A stretch of 64,000 nt of DNA from Gammaproteobacteria bacterium (GTDB lineage: Bacteria > Pseudomonadota > Gammaproteobacteria > Pseudomonadales > Cellvibrionaceae): the NCBI GenBank assembly GCA_021151625.1, contig JAGKWY010000019.1, positions 49,856 to 113,855 on the forward strand, given 5' to 3'. Both the position numbers and the translations under genes were made by a program. Positions 8,078 through 15,224 of the stretch are shown in pieces (the first letter of the stretch is position 1; each line of letters begins with the position of its first letter). The notes beneath the pieces were generated by a model. It ran no database searches, was not told the DNA's origin, and saw nothing but the letters and a program-made list of their open reading frames with translations.

Positions 8078-8320
8078 TTATTCAGGCAACTTGTCTTCAG
8101 GTGCCGGTTCTATGGTAGGCACTTTTGCCATCACCGAAAGAAACGCCGCCTCATTACCTTTCTCAGCCCGTTTTTTCAAATATTCTTCAGTGAGATAAGC
8201 AGCCATTTTTTCCGCAATCGCCGATGCAGCAAATTGATTAATCGAAATGCCATCTTTTTTGGCCAGGATTTTAATTTGCTCATGAACAGAATCGGGCAAA
8301 CGTAAACTGAGAGTACTCAT
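8078..8320 (-). CDS. Ribbon-helix-helix antitoxin
   Basis: 80 residues from ATG 8320 (MSTLSLRLPDSVHEQI), which has GGAG upstream; a longer frame starting at 8377 would overlap the toxin deeply and is unlikely. The N-terminal beta strand STLSLRLP followed by two helices and ISINQFAASAIAEKM is the RHH DNA-binding fold of Arc/MetJ/HicB-type antitoxins. The charged C-terminus (EEYLKKRAEKGNEAAF...PAPEDKLPE) would wrap the toxin. Its start overlaps the toxin stop by 4 nt (ATGA), so the order is toxin first, antitoxin second, the reverse of the commonest arrangement. It probably binds the palindrome ahead of the toxin gene. Confidence 0.8.
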   Translation of the reverse strand: MSTLSLRLPDSVHEQIKILAKKDGISINQFAASAIAEKMAAYLTEEYLKKRAEKGNEAAFLSVMAKVPTIEPAPEDKLPE

Positions 8321-8742
8321 AATAATTTCTGCTCCAGTAAAAACTGTTGGGGAGTTACCACCTGAATACCAAAACACTTATCGACATCAACAAAATCGCG
8401 CAGATTAAACGTAACCAGATATTGGCTTTGCGAAGCCACGGCAGCCTCCAAGACCAAATCATCCTTTGGGTCTTTTAAAAACGGGCGCCACAGAAAAAAT
8501 ACTTCATGGATGCTGGACTGACTTAGAAAGTAATCCAGAAAATCATCAATATCATTATTCGACAGGGATGCAACCAGCTCCGTCCGCTTAAGTACCGATT
8601 CGTACTCTATAAATAAAGGAACCGATAAACAGGGGCGATAAGCATCTTTGGTCAAAGCCATTAGCAGTTTAAAGGAAGCTCCTTCGCGCGACCTCAAGGC
8701 AGCAACCAGAACATTGGTATCTATAACAATAGGAAAACTCAT
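8317..8742 (-). CDS. PIN-domain toxin (putative ribonuclease)
   Basis: A 141-residue PIN domain: VIDTNVLVAALRS with the first acidic residue at Asp8, a central Glu in FIEYESVLKR, and the paired Asp in DPKDDLVLEAAVAS, ending LVTFNLRDF. These acidic residues chelate Mg2+/Mn2+ in single-strand ribonucleases of type II toxin-antitoxin systems. The start codon directly follows the operator palindrome and has no ribosome-binding site, suggesting a leaderless message. It is translationally coupled to the antitoxin by a 4-nt overlap. Confidence 0.85.
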   Translation of the reverse strand: MSFPIVIDTNVLVAALRSREGASFKLLMALTKDAYRPCLSVPLFIEYESVLKRTELVASLSNNDIDDFLDYFLSQSSIHEVFFLWRPFLKDPKDDLVLEAAVASQSQYLVTFNLRDFVDVDKCFGIQVVTPQQFLLEQKLL

Positions 8743-8766
8743 TTTGGTATTATACGTAATACCAAA
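8743..8766 (-). promoter_or_regulatory. Toxin-antitoxin operator palindrome with embedded -10 box
   Basis: A perfect inverted repeat of 10 bp (TTTGGTATTA / TAATACCAAA) with spacer TACG ends one base before the toxin ATG. On the minus strand it contains TATAAT (8749-8754), with TTGTTT at 8771-8776 spaced 16 nt as the -35. Transcription would therefore begin about at the ATG. Autorepression by the RHH antitoxin, which would cover the -10, is the natural reading. Confidence 0.75.
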
Positions 8767-8830
8767 CTTAAAACAATACCCACAAAAAAGGGAGCCGAAG
8801 CTCCCCTAACTCACGCAACACAAACTGTTA

Positions 8831-11341
8831 TTAGAACAATTTCCCCAGATTAATCAGCTGGGTTTCACCGCTGTGGTCATTCACGCCGTCGTTATCCGTC
8901 ACCATGTAAACATCGCCATTAGCCATAACGGCAGTGCCTTCTACTTTTTCCAACAGTGGGCCGGTGGTACCGCCCAATACAGGCTTGATGTCTTTGATCA
9001 GAGTTTTGGTGATGGTTTGGCCATCGGTCGCTGTTTGCAGGTTGATTTTGTACAAGCGTTTGATAGAGGCATCCGGGCCGCCGCGGTTATCGCGCTCCAA
9101 CACCATAAATTCGCCGTTGCCCAGTGAAGTAATTTCCGACAGGCCTACCCAACCACCGGCGAACTGCGAGCTGTAGGCATCCAATGGATAAAACACAAAC
9201 TTCCAGGTTTTGCTGGCCAGATCATAAATACCAATACGTGGATTAGCTTCTGCTCCCCAAGCGCGCTGGAAAGCGAGATACAAACTGTTGTTGTATTCCG
9301 CAATACCTTCAAAACCATTATTGGTTTGCAACGCATTTACTGACGCCGGCAAGCTAATCACTGATTCAATTACACCGAACGCATCAGTTTTAAAAACCAG
9401 GTTCATCGACACTGCACTGGCAGCTGCACCTGAGCCTTCCGATGCAATCCAGAAACCGCCATCAGATGCTTTTGCCAAACCTTCAGGATCGAGGTTTACC
9501 GATTTATCTGCATTTACCATTGCTGCTAATTCTGCATTGGTAACCGCTGGCAAACCGGCATTCACGCCCGAGCTTGAAAATACATTTTTGCTATCCCAAA
9601 TTTTAGTTTCACCCACAATCAATGCCGGCTTGCTGCTGACATCCAGGGTGAAAATACGATTCTGACCGAAGAAGCTGTCTTCGATGGAATACAAAATATT
9701 GGGATTGTTTGCATCAACAGACAATGCTGAGAGCGCACTCCAGGGAATGGGATTACCGTCAGCGCGATTGACAGATTGTACCGTGGGGTATTTTTGCGCT
9801 TGAGTGTTGTACGAATAAATATTAATGCCGGCGCGAATGGCGACGTTACGCAAATCGCTTTCAGACGCAACCACTAACAAATTGCGTGCGGGAATTGCCA
9901 AACCACCTTCAGGTGCAGCAGTTGCTGGCAGAGCTTGTTTAAATACCGGCTTCTTCGGATCAGCCAGGTCGTACACAAAAATCAAACTGGAACGCTCGGA
10001 ATTTACAAACAGGAAGCGCTCGTTACCAAACACACCCAATTCGATATTTTCCGGCTCATTGCCTTTAGCATCAGAACGACGGTCTTGATAGTGACCAAAA
10101 CGAATTGCCAGGTCATCCAACTCAGCGCCGGAATCCCACACCACTTCGCCCATGCTGTTAAAAATACTAAAGCCACGGCTGCCACCATTTAAATCACCTT
10201 CATTGGCAGTAGCGAAATAATCGTTGTTAATCCAGCTCACACCATCTGGCTCACGCATGCGCGCTTTTTGCACTTCAACCGGTTTAATTACTGCCGGGCG
10301 ATCATCGGTTAAATCCACATTCGCCAGGTCCACACTGCCCGCACTGAAGTGGCGAACAATCGCACCAGTTGCCAGGTTAATTAATGCAATGTGATTATTT
10401 TCTTGTAGAGTCACTACGGCGATATTGTCGGAATTAATATCAACATATTCCGGCTCAGGATCAGACGGATAAAGCGCAGCGATTCCGGTTAAATTCACAT
10501 CGCGCGTAGTCCATGCGCTTGGCGCTGCTGCAGTCAAATCCACTATCACCAATTTCCCCGCTGGCAATTGTGGTGGTACACCGCCATTCAAACTCTCGTC
10601 GCGCTCGTTTTCGATTACGACTAATGCATATTTTCCATCGGGACTGATGGCAACAGAATCCGGTTGTCCACCGAGATTAATACTGTGTACAACGGCTTTA
10701 GTGGCGATATCAACAATCGCCAGCTTGCCCGATACGTTTACAAAATCTGCTGAAGTATTTACCGCGACTAATGCATTAGCGCCTTTAACGGCGATAGACG
10801 TTGGTTCACCACCCATCGCTAATACGCCAGTTGCTTTGGGTTGCGCAGGGTTGGCAATATCAACAAAACCAATCTGGTTTTTCGGGCTATCGGTATACAC
10901 CAACGTCATACCATCAGTGCTTGCTGCAACAATTTCTGCCGCAGTAACATCATTGGTATTACAGGTTGCATTGATTTGCATACAGCTTGGCAAAGTAGCC
11001 ACGCGATTGAAATTCATCTGGGTGTTGATAACACTTTTATCGCACTGGTAAGTGGTTTGTGAAACTTCAGTGGATTGCAAAGTGTTGTCGTTGTTGGCAT
11101 CCACACCACTTTCAATTTTCACGCCGCCTTTAAAGCACTGCGCATTACCTGCAGCCAACACAGTTTGGCTCAGCAAACTTTTTGCTCCATTTGAACCATT
11201 GCTTCCATTCGCACCGTTACTGCCATTGGTGCCGTTAGTACCATTGGTACCGTTTTTACCATCGTCACCGCCGCAGGCAGTCATCAGTAATGGCAAGCTT
11301 GCCACTAGCATTAGCGGCAATAGTTTTCGTGTAAATTGCAT
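8831..11341 (-). CDS. Lipoprotein with beta-propeller and phytase-like esterase domain
   Basis: About 836 residues from ATG 11341 (GAAGGA 7 nt upstream; an upstream in-frame TTG is less likely). Lipobox LMTACG. It is followed by a low-complexity collagen-like stretch of NGTNG / NGSNGA repeats (about residues 29-55). A propeller-like region follows with repeats such as VAISPDGKYALVV, IALINLATGAIV and VFGNERFLFVNSERSSLIFVYDL. The C-terminal third (DPEGLAKASDGGFWIASEGS, NNGFEGIAEY, EGTAVMANGDVYMVTDNDGVNDHSGETQ) matches the family annotated as esterase-like activity of phytase. A surface phosphoesterase is a reasonable guess; substrate unknown. Confidence 0.75.
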   Translation of the reverse strand: MQFTRKLLPLMLVASLPLLMTACGGDDGKNGTNGTNGTNGSNGANGSNGSNGAKSLLSQTVLAAGNAQCFKGGVKIESGVDANNDNTLQSTEVSQTTYQCDKSVINTQMNFNRVATLPSCMQINATCNTNDVTAAEIVAASTDGMTLVYTDSPKNQIGFVDIANPAQPKATGVLAMGGEPTSIAVKGANALVAVNTSADFVNVSGKLAIVDIATKAVVHSINLGGQPDSVAISPDGKYALVVIENERDESLNGGVPPQLPAGKLVIVDLTAAAPSAWTTRDVNLTGIAALYPSDPEPEYVDINSDNIAVVTLQENNHIALINLATGAIVRHFSAGSVDLANVDLTDDRPAVIKPVEVQKARMREPDGVSWINNDYFATANEGDLNGGSRGFSIFNSMGEVVWDSGAELDDLAIRFGHYQDRRSDAKGNEPENIELGVFGNERFLFVNSERSSLIFVYDLADPKKPVFKQALPATAAPEGGLAIPARNLLVVASESDLRNVAIRAGINIYSYNTQAQKYPTVQSVNRADGNPIPWSALSALSVDANNPNILYSIEDSFFGQNRIFTLDVSSKPALIVGETKIWDSKNVFSSSGVNAGLPAVTNAELAAMVNADKSVNLDPEGLAKASDGGFWIASEGSGAAASAVSMNLVFKTDAFGVIESVISLPASVNALQTNNGFEGIAEYNNSLYLAFQRAWGAEANPRIGIYDLASKTWKFVFYPLDAYSSQFAGGWVGLSEITSLGNGEFMVLERDNRGGPDASIKRLYKINLQTATDGQTITKTLIKDIKPVLGGTTGPLLEKVEGTAVMANGDVYMVTDNDGVNDHSGETQLINLGKLF

Positions 11342-11720
11342 TGGCTTGTCCTTCAAAAAGGTTGATTACGAAGACAGAAGCCCGCAAGGATGGTGACGAT
11401 TTGTGACGAGATCATTGCCATTAGATGAAGCTTTGATGACAAAAAAATACTTAATTCCATCCATTTTCCTGATAAGAAGTTTATCCCTCACATTCTAACG
11501 CCCTTAAAAACTGAGCCTCTCTGAATTATTTTCACAATTGAAAACATCAGCTCAGCCAAATAAAATAGCCACAACTAGTTAAAAAATTTAAATAATATTA
11601 TTTTAATAATGACTATAAGATTTTCATGGACGATCGTTAATTGCTCAACCAGAGCACAATTTATTTATCGCAAGACAGGGAAGAATTGAGGTAAATGTTT
11701 TTCTAAAAGGAAAAATTAAA
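11342..11720. other. AT-rich divergent intergenic region
   Basis: A 379-bp gap between the phytase-like lipoprotein and the small exported protein. It holds two GTGACGA direct repeats (11393-11399 and 11403-11409) and, on the minus strand at 11424-11441, TGTCATCAAAGCTTCATC, which resembles one Pho box in layout. The right half is very AT-rich (runs of AATAATATTATT type) and probably carries the promoter of the gene at 11721. Confidence 0.35.
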
Positions 11721-12062
11721 ATGTTAAAAAAAGATCAACTGGTAGCAATGGTACTTTTAAGCGCAGCAAGTTCAATCGCGTCTGCCCAAACGGGAGAGCT
11801 CATCGCAAAAGGAGAATCATTTGACAGTAGGAAGGAATACTTGAAGCTAGGCTGCGCCTGGCAATTTCTATACACAGACGCATCAGGAGGAGCAGGATTT
11901 ACATTCAGTGTTTCTGCGCTTGTCTGTGACAGCATGACAGTATTGTATAAGAAACATTACGCCATGCGACTAGATGGCTGCAAGGTTAACTCGCCCGCTC
12001 CGGGTTATACACTAACAGGCACCTATTGCTTTCAATACAGCCTTTACAAAACAGGTCAATAA
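11721..12062 (+). CDS. Small exported protein of unknown function
   Basis: 113 residues. The signal peptide is MLKKDQLVAMVLLSAASSIASA with cleavage likely before QTGEL. The mature part has several Cys (LGCAWQF, ALVCDSM, DGCKVN, TGTYCFQ), enough for two disulfides, and alternates hydrophobic and polar residues like a small beta protein. An AAAAGGA ribosome site precedes the ATG. No family was recognised. The gene is more AT-rich than its neighbours and has a long AT-rich upstream region, possibly a recent acquisition. Confidence 0.6.
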   Translation: MLKKDQLVAMVLLSAASSIASAQTGELIAKGESFDSRKEYLKLGCAWQFLYTDASGGAGFTFSVSALVCDSMTVLYKKHYAMRLDGCKVNSPAPGYTLTGTYCFQYSLYKTGQ

Positions 12063-12207
12063 TCTGACCTGAGGCACTCCGTCAACAGCTAACTACCACT
12101 CTACTAAAAATCGCTATTTACTTTAGCAACCTCAATGAACTCATCTATAGATAACAAACCAAATCCGCCTGCAGGGATGCGGGCATACAGTGACCTGGCA
12201 TAGAAAT

Positions 12208-12238
12208 CAGGGTAAAATTTCAAATGAAAATTTCCCTG
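12208..12238. other. Imperfect hairpin ahead of the M28 peptidase gene
   Basis: CAGGG and CCCTG flank an AT-rich interior (AAAATTT...AAAATTT). It lies 31 nt before the peptidase ATG in a 207-nt gap where nothing else was recognised. It may be a transcript-end or leader structure. Confidence 0.25.
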
Positions 12239-12269
12239 TGGAGTATAGGTTTATCATAACGGAGTAGGA

Positions 12270-13250
12270 ATGATAAAAATTGCAAAATCTTTGTTGCGAA
12301 TTCTATTGGTTCTCGGGACGATAATTTTATTACTGTGGCTGACAATTGCCCGCCCCACTCTTACGAAATCAACCACCGAGGAAACCCTCGCAGCCATAAA
12401 CCCAGAGGACCTTAAACGCAGGGTTATTTTTCTCAGCCAAGATGCTATTCCGCGGGATAGCGAACACCCTGAAAATTTGAACCTGGCAGCTGATTATATA
12501 AAAACAGGATTTGAACAATTTTCTTCCAGTGTGGACTACCAAACCTATTCAGTAGCAAGTACCGAATTCAAAAATGTTATCGCCGAGTTTGGGCCGGACA
12601 CGAGAGAAGTTATCGTTATAGGTGCTCACTACGACGCCTACGGCGAACACCCCGCTGCCGATGACAATGCCAGTGGGGTAGCTGGCTTAATTGAATTAGG
12701 AAAATTATTGCAGGGAGCTAATTTGAAACACAAAGTACAATTGGTTGCCTACACATTGGAAGAACCACCTTATTTTGATTCTGAATTCATGGGTAGCTTT
12801 GTACATGCAGCGTCACTACGTAAAAATAACCTGAACGTAAAACTAATGATTTCGTTAGAAATGATTGGCTACTTTTCAGAGCAACCAAACTCCCAATCAT
12901 TTCCCATTCCTCTACTGAATTTGTTTTATCCCAACAGGGGAAATTTTATTGCCATAGTGGATCAATTATGGGCCAACCAGGCTGCTCCGCTAAAAGCCGC
13001 CATCAATAAATACACCGATCTGGATGCCTACTCTATTAATGCCCCCAGCCAGGTCACTGGTATAGATTTCTCAGACCATAGGAATTATTGGTTTCATGGC
13101 TACCCGGCAGTCATGGTGACCGACACCTCTTTCTATCGGAATAAGCACTACCATCACGCAGAAGATACCCATGAGAAGCTTGATTACCAGCGAATAGCCA
13201 GAGTGGTGTACGGCGTGTTTAAGCATATACAAACGCTTGATAACGAATAA
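12270..13250 (+). CDS. Membrane-anchored M28-family zinc aminopeptidase
   Basis: 326 residues. A single N-terminal hydrophobic segment (LLRILLVLGTIILLLWLTI) anchors or exports the protein. The M28 fold shows zinc ligands in VIGAHYDAYGEHPAADDNASGVAG (His and bridging Asp), the catalytic Glu in YTLEEPPYFDSEFMGS, an Asp/Glu in MISLEMIGYFS and the last His in HYHHAEDTHEKLDY. Its likely role is trimming peptides in the periplasm. ATG 12270 follows GGAGTAGGA. It stands as a single gene on the plus strand. Confidence 0.88.
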   Translation: MIKIAKSLLRILLVLGTIILLLWLTIARPTLTKSTTEETLAAINPEDLKRRVIFLSQDAIPRDSEHPENLNLAADYIKTGFEQFSSSVDYQTYSVASTEFKNVIAEFGPDTREVIVIGAHYDAYGEHPAADDNASGVAGLIELGKLLQGANLKHKVQLVAYTLEEPPYFDSEFMGSFVHAASLRKNNLNVKLMISLEMIGYFSEQPNSQSFPIPLLNLFYPNRGNFIAIVDQLWANQAAPLKAAINKYTDLDAYSINAPSQVTGIDFSDHRNYWFHGYPAVMVTDTSFYRNKHYHHAEDTHEKLDYQRIARVVYGVFKHIQTLDNE

Positions 13251-13383
13251 CTATCACCCCAACAATTAAGAATTCTTCTTGATAAAATCGGGGGAGTGGA
13301 TCGCCAGATCAATCCTGCGTAAAATGAGCAGCATCCCCGTTTTACCAACCCCTTTGCCGGAAAGTCACCGGCCAGGAGCTAAT

Positions 13384-15009
13384 ATGATCCGCATTAATGA
13401 ACTCCAGCTGCCGCTGGATCACCCCGCTGACGACCTGCGTAAAGCCATAGTCCAGCGCTTGAAAATTAAAGATTCCGACTTACTCGAATTCACCGTTTTT
13501 AAACGCAGCTATGATGCGCGCAAAAAAAATAGCGAAATCACCTTTGTCTATATCATCGACCTGCAAGTCAACAATGAAGAAAAAATTCTGCAGCGTTTTG
13601 TCGATGATAAAAATATCCGTCCTGCTCCCGATACCAATTACTACCCGGGTGCACAAGCACCCGACAATTTAACCGAGCGTCCGCTGGTAATCGGCTTTGG
13701 CCCCTGCGGTTTATTTGCCGCACTCACACTCGCGCAAATGGGCTTTAAACCGATTGTGCTGGAGCGCGGTAAAGATGTGCGCCGTCGCACCAAAGACACC
13801 TGGGCCTTATGGCGTAACAAAGTGTTAACACCGGAATCCAACGTGCAATTTGGTGAAGGTGGTGCGGGTTTATTTTCTGATGGAAAACTTTATAGCCAAA
13901 TCAAAGACCCGAAATTTTACGGCCGCAAGGTGATGTACGAATTTGTACGCGCCGGCGCGCCGGAAGAAATTATGTATGTGAGTAAACCGCACATAGGAAC
14001 TTTCCGTTTAACCGGTGTGGTTTCCACTATGCGCGAAGAAATTAAAACGCTCGGCGGTGAAGTGCGTTTTGAAAGTAGAGTGACCGATTTTATTATCGAA
14101 AATGGCCGCATCCAGGGCGTGAAACTCGCCGATGGCGAAGAGTTGCGCAGCCGTTATGTCGTACTCGCCCTGGGCCACAGCTCGCGCGATACCTTTCGTA
14201 AATTGCATGAACGCGGTGTATTTGTTGAAGCAAAACCGTTTGCGGTGGGTTTCCGCATTGAGCACCCACAGTCATTAATTGATCACGCTCGCCTGGGCAA
14301 ATATGCCGGCCACCCGGAGCTTGGTGCAGCGGATTACAAACTGGTTTATCACGCAAAAAATGGTCGCGCGGTTTACAGTTTCTGTATGTGCCCGGGCGGC
14401 ACCGTGGTAGCGGCCACCTCGGAGCCAGAACGCGTGGTTACCAATGGCATGAGTCAATACTCACGTAATGAGCGCAATGCGAATGCAGGCATTGTTGTGG
14501 GCATTAATCCGGAAGAAGATTTCCCCGGTGGCCCACTTGCAGGTGTGGAATTGCAAGAGCGGTTGGAATCGCGCGCCTATGAATTGGGCGGCAAAGATTA
14601 CTGCGCTCCCGGTCAGTTAGTAGGCGACTTTATTCGCGGCAAAGCCTCCACGGAATTTGGCGAGGTAGAACCCTCGTACAAACCGGGCGTACTCCTGGGT
14701 GATTTGGCTCCGTCATTACCGGATTATGTGATCGAAGCAATTCGCGAAGCCCTGCCGGAATTTGGCAAGCAGATTCGCGGGTTTGATCGCAAAGACGCGA
14801 TCCTCACCGGTATTGAAACAAGAACGTCATCGCCTGTGCGTATTACGCGCGACCATGACTCCCTGCAAAGCCTGAACACACGCGGGCTCTACCCCGCCGG
14901 TGAAGGCGCAGGTTACGCAGGCGGGATTTTGTCAGCCGGCGTGGATGGCATCAAAGTTGCCGAAGCAGTCGCTAAAGCCATGCTGGCCGATATAACCAGT
15001 CAAGAGTAA
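13384..15009 (+). CDS. FAD-dependent oxidoreductase (COG2509-type, uncharacterised)
   Basis: 541 residues from ATG 13384, preceded by AGGAGCTAAT; the frame is open further upstream to 13279, but the conserved N-terminus MIRINELQLPLDH fits the internal start. Seen: an FAD-binding GFGPCGLFAALTLAQMG motif near residue 110, VLERGKDVRRR, NVQFGEGGAGLFSDGKL, a second dinucleotide segment VVLALGHSSRDTF and the C-terminal GLYPAGEGAGYAGGILSAGVDG. These match a widespread family of predicted dehydrogenases with no established substrate. Reading frame and family are clear; function is not. Confidence 0.85.
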   Translation: MIRINELQLPLDHPADDLRKAIVQRLKIKDSDLLEFTVFKRSYDARKKNSEITFVYIIDLQVNNEEKILQRFVDDKNIRPAPDTNYYPGAQAPDNLTERPLVIGFGPCGLFAALTLAQMGFKPIVLERGKDVRRRTKDTWALWRNKVLTPESNVQFGEGGAGLFSDGKLYSQIKDPKFYGRKVMYEFVRAGAPEEIMYVSKPHIGTFRLTGVVSTMREEIKTLGGEVRFESRVTDFIIENGRIQGVKLADGEELRSRYVVLALGHSSRDTFRKLHERGVFVEAKPFAVGFRIEHPQSLIDHARLGKYAGHPELGAADYKLVYHAKNGRAVYSFCMCPGGTVVAATSEPERVVTNGMSQYSRNERNANAGIVVGINPEEDFPGGPLAGVELQERLESRAYELGGKDYCAPGQLVGDFIRGKASTEFGEVEPSYKPGVLLGDLAPSLPDYVIEAIREALPEFGKQIRGFDRKDAILTGIETRTSSPVRITRDHDSLQSLNTRGLYPAGEGAGYAGGILSAGVDGIKVAEAVAKAMLADITSQE

Positions 15010-15059
15010 AAACGCTGCTTAGAACCTGTCGCATAAAAATTTAATCTTACAAGTACTAT

Positions 15060-15085
15060 AAGTGCTATTGATTTCAATAGCACTT
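15060..15085. other. Perfect 12-bp hairpin downstream of the FAD oxidoreductase gene
   Basis: AAGTGCTATTGA and its exact complement are separated by TT, 51 nt after the oxidoreductase stop. There is no T-run on the plus strand, so it is a weak terminator candidate or an mRNA-end structure before the xylanase promoter region. Confidence 0.4.
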
Positions 15086-15224
15086 GCCTACTAGTATGAA
15101 TGACCATAAGGTTATTTATGCTGTCTTTCCCGTGCTGCTTTCCCAGTTTTCTTGATCCCACCTCGTACGGTCAAAGGAAATAACCCTGGCTCTACCCAAT
15201 AATTAATAAAATTCGGAGACTGAC

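Noticed and set aside
11195..11275. Short tandem repeats suggestive of a CRISPR or minisatellite
   Set aside because: They encode the in-frame NGT/NGS collagen-like linker of the lipoprotein; units are short and coding.
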